Source of the DNA: Siphonodentalium dalli
Taxonomy: Eukaryota > Mollusca > Scaphopoda > Gadilida > Siphonodentaliidae
NCBI GenBank assembly: GCA_032622095.1
Contig: CP136069.1
Span: 106,918,278-106,982,277, forward strand
DNA: 64,000 nt
Reading direction: 5' to 3'
This document shows positions 13,293 to 27,119 of this stretch, in pieces. Every line of letters starts with the position of its first letter. Position 1 is the first letter of the stretch. Below the pieces are notes generated by a model. That model did not search any database. It saw only the letters and a list, made by a program, of their open reading frames with translations, and was not told where the DNA came from. The position numbers were made by a program, and so were the translations under genes.

Positions 13293-14061
13293 GTGGGGAT
13301 ACCTATATATGTATGTGGTGGGGATACCTATATATGTATGTGGTATGTATACCTATAGATGTATGTGGTGGTGATACCTATAGATGTATGTGGTGGTAAT
13401 ACCTATAGATGTGTGTGGTGGTGATACCTATAGATGTATGTGGTGGGGATACCTATCTATGTGTGTGGTGAGGATACCTATAGATGTGTGTGGCGGGGAT
13501 ACCTATAGATGTATGTGGTGGGGATACCTATATATGTATGTGGTGGTGATACCTATAGATGTTGTGGTGGTGATACCTATAGATGTATGTGGTGGTGATA
13601 CCTATAGATGTGTGTGGCGGGTATACCTATACGTGTGTGGTGGGGATACCTATATATGTGTGTGGTGGGGATACCTATATATGTGTGTGGTGGGGATACA
13701 TATAGATGTATGTGGTGGGGATACCTATATATGTGTGTGGTGAGGATAACTATAGATGTGTGTGGCGGGGATACCTATAGATGTATGTGGTGGGGATACC
13801 TATAGATGTATGTGGTGGTGATATTTATAGATGTATGTGGTGGTGATACCTATAGATGTATGTGACGGGGATACCTATATATGTGTGTGGTGAGGATACC
13901 TATATATGTGTGTGATGAGGATACCTATATGTGTGTGGTGGGGATACCTATATATGTATGTCGTGGGGATACCTATATATGTATGTCGTGGGGATACCTA
14001 TATATGTATGTGGTGGTGATACATATAGATGTGTGTGGTGGTGATACCTATAGATGTATGT

Positions 14062-14074
14062 GGGGGGGGGGGGG
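14062..14074 (+). repeat. 13-G homopolymer inside a monomer
   Basis: This is an uninterrupted run of 13 G directly before ATACC. The related monomers at 14,218-14,224, 17,957-17,963 and 18,107-18,113 have 7 G. A 7-G run needs only a T-to-G change in GGTGGGG; the 13-G form then adds six more G. It is the longest homopolymer I saw in the window and the clearest local sequence able to form a G-quadruplex on the + strand. An assembly or read error cannot be excluded, since long G runs are error-prone. Confidence 0.85.
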
Positions 14075-16240
14075 ATACCTATTTATGTGTGTGGTGAGGA
14101 TCCCTATAGATGTGTGTGGCGGGGATACCTATATATGTATGTCGTGGGGATACCTATATATGTATGTGGTGGTGATACATATAGATGTGTGTGGTGGTGA
14201 TACCTATAGATGTATGTGGGGGGGATACCTATTTATGTGTGTGGTGAGGATCCCTATAGATGTATGTGGTGGTGATACCTATAGATGTGTGTGGCGGGTA
14301 TACCTTTATGTGTGTGGTGGGGATACCTATAGATGTATGTGGTGGGGATACCTATATATGTGTGTGGTGGGGATACCTATATATGTGTGTGGTGGGGATA
14401 CATATAGATGTATGTGGTGGGGATACCTATATATGTATGTGGTGGGGATACCTATATATGTATGTGGTATGTATACCTATAGATGTATGTGGTGGTGATA
14501 CCTATAGATGTATGTGGTGGTAATACCTATAGATGTGTGTGGTGGTGATACCTATAGATGTATGTGGTGGGGATACCTATCTATGTGTGTGGTGAGGATA
14601 CCTATAGATGTGTGTGGCGGGGATACCTATAGATGTATGTGGTGGGGATACCTATATATGTATGTGGTGGTGATACCTATATATGTTGTGGTGGTGATAC
14701 CTATAGATGTATGTGGTGGTGATACCTATAGATGTGTGTGGCGGGTATACATATATGTGTGTGGTGGGGATACCTATATATGTGTGTGGTGGGGATACCT
14801 ATATATGTGTGTGGTGGGGATACATATAGATGTATGTGGTGGGGATACCTATATATGTGTGTGGTGAGGATACCTATAGATGTGTGTGGCGGGGATACCT
14901 ATAGATGTATGTGGTGGGGATACCTATAGATGTATGTGGTGGTGATATTTATAGATGTATGTGGTGGTGATACCTATAGATGTATGTGACGGGGATACCT
15001 ATATATGTGTGTGGTGAGGATACCTATATATGTGTGTGATGAGGATACCTATATGTGTGTGGTGGGGATACCTATATATGTATGTCGTGGGGATACCTAT
15101 ATATGTGTGTGGTGGGGATACCTATATATGTATGTAGTGGTGATACATATAGATGTGTGTGGTGGGGATACCTATAGATGTGTGTGGTGGGGATACCTAT
15201 ATATGTGTGTGGTGGCGATACCTATATATGTGTGTGGTGGGGATACCTATAGATGTGTGTGGTGAGGATACCTATATATGTGTCTGGCGGGGACACTTAT
15301 AGATGTATGTGGTGGGGTACCTATATATGTGTGTGGTGGGGATACCTATATATGTATGTGGTGGGGATACCTATATATGTGTGTGGCGGGGATAACTATA
15401 GATGTGTATTGTGGGAATACCTATATATGTGTGTGGTGGGGACACCTATAGATCTGTGTGTGGTGGGGATACATATAGATGTGTGTGGTGGGGATACCTA
15501 TAGATGTATGTGGTTGGGAGACCTATATATGTGTGTGGTGGTGATACCTATATATGTATGTGGCTGGGATACCTATATATGTGTGTTGTGGGGATACCTA
15601 TATATGTGTGTGGTGGTGATACCTATATATGTATATGGTGGGGATACCTATATATGTATGTGGTGGTGATTCCAATATATGTGTGTGGTGGGGATACATA
15701 TAGATGTGTGTGGTGGGGATACCTATAGATGTATGTGGTGGGGAGACCTATATATGTATGTGGTGGGGATACCTATATATGTGTGTGGCGGGGATACCTA
15801 TATATATATGTGTGGTGGGGATACCTATATATGTGTGTGGTGGGGATACCTATATATGTGTGTGGTGGGGATACCTATATATGTATGTGGTGGGGATACC
15901 TATATATGTATGTGGCGGGGATACCTATATATGTATGTGGTGGGGATACATATATATGTATGTAGTGGGGATACCTATAGATGTGTGAGGTGGGGATACC
16001 TATAGATGTGAGTGGTGGGGAAACCTATATATGTGTGTGTGGGATACCTATACATGTGTGTGGTGAGGATACCTATATATGTATGTGGTGGTGATACCTA
16101 TATATGTATGTGGTGGGGATACCTATATATGTATGTGGTGGGGATACCTATATATGTGTTTGGTGGGGATACCTATAGATGTGTGTGGTGGGGATACCTA
16201 TATATGTGTGTGGTGGGGATACCTATATATGTGTGTGGTG

Positions 16241-19200
16241 GGGATACCTATAGATGTGTGTGGTGGGGATACCTATATATGTGTGTGGTGGTATACCTAT
16301 ATATGTATGTGGTGGTGATACCTATATATGTATGTGGTGGGGATACCTATATATGTATGTGGTGGGGATACCTATATATGTGTTTGGTGGGGATACCTAT
16401 AGATGTGTGTGGTGGGGATACCTATATATGTGTGTGGTGGGGATACCTATATATGTGTGTGGTGGGGATACCTATAGATGTGTGTGGTGGGGATACCTAT
16501 ATATGTGTGTGGTGGCGATACCTATATATGTGTGTGGTGGGGATACCTATAGATGTGTGAGGTGAGGATACCTATATATGTGTTTGGCGGGGATACCTAT
16601 ATATGTATGTGGTGAGGATACCTATAGATGTGTGTGGTGTGGATACCTATAGATGTATGTGGTGGTGATACCTATAGATGTATGTGACGGGGATACCTAT
16701 ATATGTGTGTGGTGAGGATACCTATATATGTGTGTGGTGAGGATACCTATATGTGTGTGGTGGGGATATCTATATATGTATGTCGTGGGGATACCTATAT
16801 ATGTATGTCGTGGGGATACCTATATATGTATGTGGTGGTGATACATATAGATGTGTGTGGTGGTGATACCTATAGATGTATGTGGTGGGGATACCTATTT
16901 ATGTGTGTGGTGAGGATCCCTATAGATGTGTGTGGCGGGGATACCTATATATGTATGTGGTGGGGATACCTATATATGTATGTGGTAGGGATACCTATGG
17001 ATGTTGTGGTGGTGATACCTATAGATGTATGTGGTGGTGATACCTATAGATGTGTGTGGCGGGTATACCTTTATGTGTGTGGTGGGGATACCTATAGATG
17101 TATGTGGTGGGGATACCTATATATGTGTGTGGTGGGGATACCTATATATGTGTGTGGTGGGGATACATATAGATGTACATGTATGTGGTGGGGATACCTA
17201 TATATGTATGTGGTGGGGATACCTATATATGTATGTGGTATGTATACCTATAGATGTATGTGGTGGTGATACCTATAGATGTATGTGGTGGTAATACCTA
17301 TAGATGTGTGTGGTGGTGATACCTATAGATGTATGTGGTGGGGATACCTATCTATGTGTGTGGTGAGGATACCTATAGATGTGTGTGGCGGGGATACCTA
17401 TAGATGTATGTGGTGGGGATACCTATATATGTATGTGGTGGTGATACCTATAGATGTTGTGGTGGTGATACCTATAGATGTATGTGGTGGTGATACCTAT
17501 AGATGTGTGTGGCGGGTATACCTATACGTGTGTGGTGGGGATACCTATATATGTGTGTGGTGGGGATACCTATATATGTGTGTGGTGGGGATACATATAG
17601 ATGTATGTGGTGGGGATACCTATATATGTGTGTGGTGAGGATACCTATAGATGTGTGTGGCGGGGATACCTATAGATGTATGTGGTGGGGATACCTATAG
17701 ATGTATGTGGTGGTGATATTTATAGATGTATGTGGTGGTGATACCTATAGATGTATGTGACGGGGATACCTATATATGTGTGTGGTGAGGATACCTATAT
17801 ATGTGTGTGATGAGGATACCTATATGTGTGTGGTGGGGATACCTATATATGTATGTCGTGGGGATACCTATATATGTATGTCGTGGGGATACCTATATAT
17901 GTATGTGGTGGTGATACATATAGATGTGTGTGGTGGTGATACCTATAGATATATGTGGGGGGGATACCTATTTATGTGTGTGGTGAGGATCCCTATAGAT
18001 GTGTGTGGCGGGGATACCTATATATGTATGTCGTGGGGATACCTATATATGTATGTGGTGGTGATACATATAGATGTGTGTGGTGGTGATACCTATAGAT
18101 GTATGTGGGGGGGATACCTATTTATGTGTGTGGTGAGGATCCCTATAGATGTGTGTGGCGGGGATACCTATAGATGTATGTGGTGGTGATACCTATAGAT
18201 GAGTGTGGCGGGTATACCTTTATGTGTGTGGTGGGGATACCTATAGATGTATGTGGTGGGGATACCTATATATGTGTGTGGTGGGGATACCTATATATGT
18301 GTGTGGTGGGGATACATATAGATGTATGTGGTGGGGATACCTATATATGTATGTGGTGGGGATACCTATATATGTATGTGGTATGTATACCTATAGATGT
18401 ATGTGGTGGTGATACCTATAGATGTATGTGGTGGTAATACCTATAGATGTGTGTGGTGGTGATACCTATAGATGAATGTGGTGGGGATACCTATCTATGT
18501 GTGTGGTGAGGATACCTATAGATGTGTGTGGCGGGGATACCTATAGATGTATGTGGTGGGGATACCTATATATGTATGTGGTGGTGATACCTATATATGT
18601 TGTGGTGGTGATACCTATAGATGTATGTGGTGGTGATACCTATAGATGTGTGTGGCGGGTATACATATATGTGTGTGGTGGGGATACCTATATATGTGTG
18701 TGGTGGGGATACCTATATATGTGTGTGGTGGGGATACATATAGATGTATGTGGTGGGGATACCTATATATGTGTGTGGTGAGGATACCTATAGATGTGTG
18801 TGGCGGGGATACCTATAGATGTATGTGGTGGGGATACCTATAGATGTATGTGGTGGTGATATTTATAGATGTATGTGGTGGTGATACCTATAGATGTATG
18901 TGACGGGGATACCTATATATGTGTGTGGTGAGGATACCTATATATGTGTGTGATGAGGATACCTATATGTGTGTGGTGGGGATACCTATATATGTATGTC
19001 GTGGGGATACCTATATATGTGTGTGGTGGGGATACCTATATATGTATGTGGTGGTGATACATATAGATGTGTGTGGTGGGGATACCTATAGATGTGTGTG
19101 GTGGGGATACCTATATATGTGTGTGGTGGCGATACCTATATATGTGTGTGGTGGGGATACCTATAGATGTGTGTGGTGAGGATACCTATATATGTGTCTG

Positions 19201-20150
19201 GCGGGGACACTTATAGATGTATGTGGTGGGGTACCTATATATGTGTGTGGTGGGGATACCTATATATGTATGTGGTGGGGATACCTATATATGTGTGTGG
19301 CGGGGATAACTATAGATGTGTATTGTGGGAATACCTATATATGTGTGTGGTGGGGACACCTATAGATCTGTGTGTGGTGGGGATACATATAGATGTGTGT
19401 GGTGGGGATACCTATAGATGTATGTGGTTGGGAGACCTATATATGTGTGTGGTGGTGATACCTATATATGTATGTGGCTGGGATACCTATATATGTGTGT
19501 TGTGGGGATACCTATATATGTGTGTGGTGGTGATACCTATATATGTATATGGTGGGGATACCTATATATGTATGTGGTGGTGATTCCAATATATGTGTGT
19601 GGTGGGGATACATATAGATGTGTGTGGTGGGGATACCTATAGATGTATGTGGTGGGGAGACCTATATATGTATGTGGTGGGGATACCTATATATGTGTGT
19701 GGCGGGGATACCTATATATATGTGTGTGGTGGGGATACCTATATATGTGTGTGGTGGGGATACCTATATATGTGTGTGGTGGGGATACCTATATATGTAT
19801 GTGGTGGGGATACCTATATATGTATGTGGCGGGGATACCTATATATGTATGTGGTGGGGATACATATATATGTATGTAGTGGGGATACCTATAGATGTGT
19901 GAGGTGGGGATACCTATAGATGTGAGTGGTGGGGAAACCTATATATGTGTGTGTGGGATACCTATACATGTGTGTGGTGAGGATACCTATATATGTATGT
20001 GGTGGTAATACCTATATATGTATGTGGTGGGGATACCTATATATGTATGTGGTGGGGATACCTATATATGTGTTTGGTGGGGATACCTATAGATGTGTGT
20101 GGTGGGGATACCTATATATGTGTGTGGTGGGGATACCTATATATGTGTGG
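16241..20150 (+). repeat. ~3.9-kb higher-order unit, copy 2
   Basis: This is the second copy of the unit at 12,345-16,240. Matching landmarks are TACATGTA near 17,175, GGATCC at 16,914, 17,987 and 18,137, and AGATCT at 19,364. G runs at 17,957-17,963 and 18,107-18,113 are both 7 G, against 13 and 7 in copy 1. Towards the end (about 20,130-20,160) the order changes, with GTGTGGGTGGGG near 20,147 replacing whole monomers. The last ~225 bp overlap the start of superunit A, so this unit's end also serves as A's start. Confidence 0.8.
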
Positions 20151-23100
20151 GTGGGGATACCTATATATGTGTGTGGTGGGGATACCTATATATGTGTGTG
20201 GTGGCGATACCTATATATGTGTGTGGTGGGGATACCTATAGATGTGTGAGGTGAGGATACCTATATATGTGTTTGGCGGGGATACCTATATATGTATGTG
20301 GTGAGGATACCTATAGATGTGTGTGGTGTGGATACCTATAGATTTTTGTGGTGGTGATACCTATAGATGTATGTGGTGGTGATACCTATAGATGTATGTG
20401 ACGGGGATACCTATATATGTGTGTGGTGAGGATACCTATATATGTGTGTGGTGAGGATACCTATATGTGTGTGGTGGGGATACCTATATATGTATGTCGT
20501 GGGGATACCTATATATGTATGTCGTGGGGATACCTATATATGTATGTGGTGGTGATACATATAGATGTGTGTGTTGGTGATACCTATATATGTATGTGGT
20601 GGGGATACCTATCTATGTGTGTGGTGAGGATACCTATAGATGTGTGTGGCGGGGATACCTATAGATGTATGTGGTGGGGATACCTATATATGTATGTGGT
20701 GGGGATACCTATGGATGTTGTGGTGGTGATACCTATAGATGTATGAGGTGGTGATACCTATAGATGTGTGTGGCGGGTATACCTATATGTGTGTGGTGGG
20801 GATACCTATAGATGTATGTGGTGGGGATACCTATATATGTGTGTGGTGGGGATACCTATATATGTGTGGTGGGGATACATATAGATGTATGTGGTGGGGA
20901 TACCTATATATGTGTGTGATGAGGATACCTATAGATGTGTGTGGCGGGGATACCTATAGATGTATGTGGTGGGGATACCTATAGATGTATGTGGTGGTGA
21001 TATTTATAGATGTATGTGGTGGTGATACCTATAGATGTATGTGACGGGGATACCTATATATGTGTGTGGTGAGGATACCTATATATGTGTGTGATGAGGA
21101 TACCTATATGTGTGTGGTGGGGATACCTATATATGTATGTCGTGGGGATACCTATATATGTGTGTGGTGGGGATACCTATATATGTATGTGGTGGTGATA
21201 CATATAGATGTGTGTGGTGGGGATACCTATAGATGTGTGTGGTGGGGATACCTATATATGTGTGTGGTGGCGATACCTATATATGTGTGTGGTGGGGATA
21301 CCTATAGATGCGTGTGGTGAGGATACCTATATATGTGTCTGGCGGGGACACTTATAGATGTATGTGGTGGGGATACCTATATATGTATGTGGTGGGGATA
21401 CCTATATATGTATGTGGTGGGGATACCTGTATATGTGTGTGGTGGGGATACCTATAAATGTATGTGATGGGGATACCTATATATGTATATGGTGGGGATA
21501 CCTATATATGTGTGTGGTGGTGATACCTATATATGTATGTGGTGGGGATACCAACATATGTATGTGGCGGGGATACCTATATATGTGTGTGGTGGTGATA
21601 CCTATATATGTATGTGTTGGGGATACCTATATATGTGTTTGGCCGGAATACCTATATACGTATGTGGTGGGGATACCTATAGATGTATGTGGCGGTGATA
21701 CCTATAGATGTATGTGGTGGGGATAGCTATATATGTATGTGGTTGGGATACCTATATATGTATGTGGTGGGGATACCTATATATGTTTGTGGTGGTGATA
21801 GCTATAGATGTATGTGGTGGGGATACCTATATATGTATGTGGTGGGGATACCTATATAAGTATATGGTGGGGATACCTATATATGTATGTGTTGGGGATA
21901 CCTATATATGTATGTGGTGGTGATACCTATATATGTGTGTGGTGGGGATACCTATATGTGTGTGGTGGGGATACCTATATGTATGTGGCGGGGATACCTA
22001 TATGTGCGTGGTGGGGGATACCTATATATGTATGTGGTCGGGATACCTATATATGTGTGTGGTGGGATACCTATATATGTATGTGGTGGGGATACCTATA
22101 TATGTGTTTGGCGGGGATAACTATAGATGTGTATTGTGGGAATACCTATATATGTGTGTGGTGGGGATACCTATAGATCTGTGTGTGGTGGGGATACATA
22201 TAGATGTGTGTGGTGGGGATACCTATAGATGTATGTGGTTGGGAGACCTATATATGTGTGTGGTGGTGATACCTATATATGTATGTGGCGGGGATACCTA
22301 TATATGTGTGTGGTGGGGATACCTATATATGTGTGTGGTGGTGATACCTATATATGTATATGGTGGGAATACCTATAGATGTGTGTGGTGGGGATACCTA
22401 TATATGTATGTGGCGGGGATACCTATATATGTGTGTGGCGGGGATACCTATATATGTATGTGGTGGTGATACCAATATATGTGTGTGGTGGGGTTACCTA
22501 TAGATGTGTGTGGTGGGGATACCTATAGATGTATGTGGTGGGGAGACCTATATATGTATGTGGTGGGGATACCTATATATGTGTGTGGCGGGGATACCTA
22601 TATATATGTGTGTGGTGGGGATACCTATATATGTGTGTGGTGGGGATACCTATATATATGTGTGGTGGGGATACTTATATATGTATGTGGTGGGGATACA
22701 TATATATGTATGTGGCGGGGATACCTATATATGTATGTGGTGGGGATACATATATATGTATGTAGTGGGGATACCTATAGATGTGTGTGGTGGGGATACC
22801 TATAGATGTGTGTGGTGGGGATACCTATATATGTGTGTGGTGGGATACCTATAGATGTGTGTGGTGAGGATACCTATATATGTATGTGGTGGTGATACCT
22901 ATATATGTATGTGGGGGATACCTATATATGTATGTGGTGGGGATACCTATATATGTGTTTGGTGGGGATACCTATAGATGTGTGTGGTGGGGATACCTAT
23001 ATATGTGTGTGGTGGGGATACCTATATATGTGTGTGGTGGGGATACCTATAGATGTGTGTGGTGGGGATACCTATATATGTGTGTGGTGGCGATACCTAT

Positions 23101-23339
23101 ATATGTGTGTGGTGGGGATACCTATAGATGTGTGAGGTGAGGATACCTATATATGTGTGTGGCGGGGATACCTATATATGTATGTGGTGAGGATACCTAT
23201 AGATGTGTGTGGTGTGGATACCTATAGATGTTTGTGGTGGTGATACCTATAGATGTATGTGGTGGTGATACCTATAGATGTATGTGACGGGGATACCTAT
23301 ATATGTGTGTGGTGAGGATACCTATATATGTGTGTGGTG

Positions 23340-24710
23340 AGGATACCTATATGTGTGTGGTGGGGATACCTATATATGTATGTCGTGGGGATACCTATAT
23401 ATGTATGTCGTGGGGATACCTATATATGTATGTGGTGGTGATACATATAGATGTGTGTGGTGGGGATACCTATAGATGTATGTGGTGGGGTTACCTATAT
23501 ATGTATGTGGTGGTGATACCTATAGATGTATGTGGTCCGGATACCTATATATGAGTGGGGCGGTGATGCATATAGATGTGTATGGTGGGGATACCTATAG
23601 ATGTGTATGGTGGGGATACCAATATATGTATGTGGTGGAGTTACCTATATATGTGTGTGGCGGTGATACATATAGATGTGTATCGTGGGGATACCTATAT
23701 ATATATGTGTGGTTGGGATCCCTATAGATGTGTATGGTGGGGATACCTATAGATGTGTGTGGTGGGGATACCTATAGATGTATGTGTTGGGGATACCTAT
23801 ATATGTATGTGGTGGGGATACCTATAGATGTATGTGGTGGGGATACCTATATATGTATGTGGTGGGGATACCTATATATGTATGTGGTGGGGATACCTAT
23901 ATATGTATGTGGTGGGGATACCTATATATGTATGTGGTGGGGATGCCTATAGATGTATGTGGTGGGGATACCTATATATATATGTGGTGGGGATACCTAT
24001 ATAAGTATATGGTGGGGATACCTATATATGTATGTGTTGGGGATACCTATATATGTATGTGGTGGTGATACCTATATATGTGTGTGGTGAGGATACCTAT
24101 ATGTGTGTGGTGGGGATACCTATATATGTATGTCGTGGGGATACCTATATATGTATGTCGTGGGGATACCTATATATGTATGTGGTGGTGATACATATAG
24201 ATGTGTGTGGTGGGGATACCTATAGATGTATGTGGTGGGGTTACCTACATATGTATGTGGTGGTGATACCTATAGATGTATGTGGTGCGGATACCTATAT
24301 ATGAGTGTGGCGGTGATGCATATAGATGTGTATGGTGGGGATACCTATAGATGTGTATGGTGGGGATACCAATAGATGTATGTGGTGGGGTTACCTATAT
24401 ATGTGTGTGGCGGTGATACATATAGATGTGTATGGTGGGGATACCTATATATATGTGTGTGGTGGGGATCCCTATAGATGTGTATGGTGGGGATACCTAT
24501 AGATGTGTGTGGTGGGGATACCTATAGATGTATGTGTTGGGGATACCTATATATGTATGTGGTGGGGATACCTATAGATGTATGTGGTGGGGATACCTAT
24601 ATATGTATGTGGTGGGGATACCTATATATGTATGTGGTGGGGATACCTATATATGTATGTGGTGGGGATACCTATATATGTATGTGGTGGGGATGACTAT
24701 AGATGTATGT
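23340..24710 (+). repeat. 750-bp (30-monomer) duplication
   Basis: Two arms of about 620 bp (about 23,340-23,960 and 24,090-24,710) share variant order at an offset of 750 bp, exactly 30 monomers. GGATCC sites at 23,716 and 24,466 mark the pair. Both arms contain the consensus-rich run described separately. After the run the arms diverge: the first has TATATAAGTATATGG, the second a GTGCATGG monomer. The same 750-bp pair is present in superunit B (49,724 and 50,474), so it predates the A/B duplication. Confidence 0.8.
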
Positions 24711-26612
24711 GGTGGGGATACCTATATATGTATGTGGTGGGGATACCTATATATGTGCATGGTGGGGATACCTATAGATGTATGTGGTGGGGATACCTAT
24801 ATATGTGTGTGGTGGGGATACATATAGATGTATGTGATGGGGATACCTATATATGTATGTGGTGGGGATACCTATATACGTATGTGGTGGGGATACCTAT
24901 ATATGTATGTGATGGGATACCTATATATGTATGTGGTGGGGATACCTATATATGTATATGGTGGGAATACCTATATATGTGTGTGGTGGTGATACCTATA
25001 TATGTATGTGGTGGGGATACCTACATATGTATGTGGCGGGGATACCTATATATGTGTGTGGTGGTGATACCTATATATGTGTGTGGTGGGGATACATATA
25101 TATGTGTGTGGTGGGGATACCAATATATGTATGTGGTGGAGTTACCTATATATGTGTGTGGCGGTGATACATATAGATGTGTATGGTGGGGATACCTATA
25201 TATATATGTGTGGTTGGGATCCCTATAGATGTGTATGGTGGGGATACCTATAGATGTGTGTGGTGGGGATACCTATAGATGTATGTGTTGGGGATACCTA
25301 TATATGTATGTGGTGGGGATACCTATAGATGTATGTGGTGGGGATACCTATATATGTATGTGGTGGGGATACCTATATATGTATGTGGTGGGGATACCTA
25401 TATATGTATGTGGTGGGGATACCTATATATGTATGTGGTGGGGATGCCTATAGATGTATGTGTTGGGGATACCTATATATATATGTGGTGGGGATACCTA
25501 TATAAGTATATGGTGGGGATACCTATATATGTATGTGTTGGGGATACCTATATATGTATGTGGTGGTGATACCTATATATGTGTGTGGTGAGGATACCTA
25601 TATGTGTGTGGTGGGGATACCTATATATGTATGTCGTGGGGATACCTATATATGTATGTCGTGGGGATACCTATATATGTATGTGGTGGTGATACATATA
25701 GATGTGTGTGGTGGGGATACCTATAGATGTATGTGGTGGGGTTACCTACATATGTATGTGGTGGTGATACCTATAGATGTATGTGGTGCGGATACCTATA
25801 TATGAGTGTGGCGGTGATGCATATAGATGTGTATGGTGGGGATACCTATAGATGTGTATGGTGGGGATACCAATAGATGTATGTGGTGGGGTTACCTATA
25901 TATGTGTGTGGCGGTGATACATATAGATGTGTATGGTGGGGATACCTATATATATGTGTGTGGTGGGGATCCCTATAGATGTGTATGGTGGGGATACCTA
26001 TAGATGTGTGTGGTGGGGATACCTATAGATGTATGTGTTGGGGATACCTATATATGTATGTGGTGGGGATACCTATAGATGTATGTGGTGGGGATACCTA
26101 TATATGTATGTGGTGGGGATACCTATATATGTATGTGGTGGGGATACCTATATATGTATGTGGTGGGGATACCTATATATGTATGTGGTGGGGATGACTA
26201 TAGATGTATGTGGTGGGGATACCTATATATGTATGTGGTGGGGATACCTATATATGTGCATGGTGGGGATACCTATAGATGTACGTGGTGGGGATACCTA
26301 TATATGTGTGTGGTGGGGATACATATAGATGTATGTGATGGGGATACCTATATATGTATGTGGTGGGGATACCTATATACGTATGTGGTGGGGATACCTA
26401 TATATGTATGTGATGGGATACCTATATATGTATGTGGTGGGGATACCTATATATGTATATGGTGGGGATACCTATATATGTGTGTGGTGGTGATACCTAT
26501 ATATGTATGTGGTGTGGATACCTACATATGTATGTGGCGGGGATACCTATATATGTGTGTGGTGGTGATACCTATATATGTGTGTGGTGGGGATACATAT
26601 ATATGTGTGTGG
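23611..26612 (+). repeat. 1,501-bp tandem duplication, private to superunit A
   Basis: The segment about 23,611-25,111 recurs at about 25,112-26,612. GGATCC sites at 23,716 and 25,217 and at 24,466 and 25,967 pair at 1,501 bp. The GGTGGAGTTACC monomer (near 23,633 and 25,134) and the GTGCATGG monomer (near 24,755 and 26,256) pair as well. Superunit B has only one copy, because the A-to-B offset drops by exactly 1,501 (26,008 to 24,507) across it. It already contains the 750-bp pair, so it is the younger event. Confidence 0.85.
23795..23945 (+). repeat. Consensus-homogeneous run of monomers
   Basis: Here several consecutive monomers are identical and match the consensus (T at 17, A at 22), with one T17G monomer near the start. 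The run is preceded by a GTGTTGGGG monomer and usually followed by GGGGATGCC or a close variant. The same block recurs near 24,545, 25,296, 26,046, 27,493, 28,246, 30,265, 33,035, 38,150, 49,803, 50,553, 52,000, 53,796, 55,842, 60,888 and 62,338. It is absent before about 23.7 kb. Confidence 0.8.
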
Positions 26613-27119
26613 CGGGGATACCTATATATGTATGTGGTGGGGATACCTATAGATGTATGTGGCGGTGATACCTATAGATGTATGTGGTGGGGATAGCTAT
26701 ATATGTATGTGGTGGGGATACCTATATATGTATGTGGTGGGGATACCTATATATGTTTGTGATGGGGATACCTATAGATGTATGTGGTGGGGATACCTAT
26801 ATATGTATGTCGTGGGGATACTTATATAAGTATATGGTGGGGATACCTATATATGTATGTGTTGGGGATACCTATATATGTATGTGGTGGTGATACCTAT
26901 ATATGTGTGTGGTGGGGATACCTATATGTGTGTGGTGGGGATACCTATAAGTATGTGGCGGGGATACCTATATGTGTGTGGTGGTGATACCTATATATGT
27001 ATGTGGTGGGGATACCTATATATGTGTGTGGTGGGGATACCTATATATGTATGTGGTGGTGATACCTATATATGTGTTTAGCGGGGATAACTATAGATGT
27101 GTATTGTGGGAATACCTAT

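Larger units (their letters stand above)
12345..16240 (+). repeat. ~3.9-kb higher-order unit, copy 1
   Basis: Variant order from about 12,345 recurs from about 16,241. The offset is 3,895 up to about 13,990 and 3,914 beyond about 14,260. The 19-bp change is accounted for by one extra 25-bp monomer in copy 2 (near 18,160) and six extra G bases in copy 1 (the G run at 14,062-14,074). Landmarks are the monomer with a 6-bp insertion (TACATGTA at 13,281-13,288), GGATCC sites at 13,019, 14,098 and 14,248, paired GTATGTATACC monomers near 13,340 and 14,465, and AGATCT at 15,450. Confidence 0.85.
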
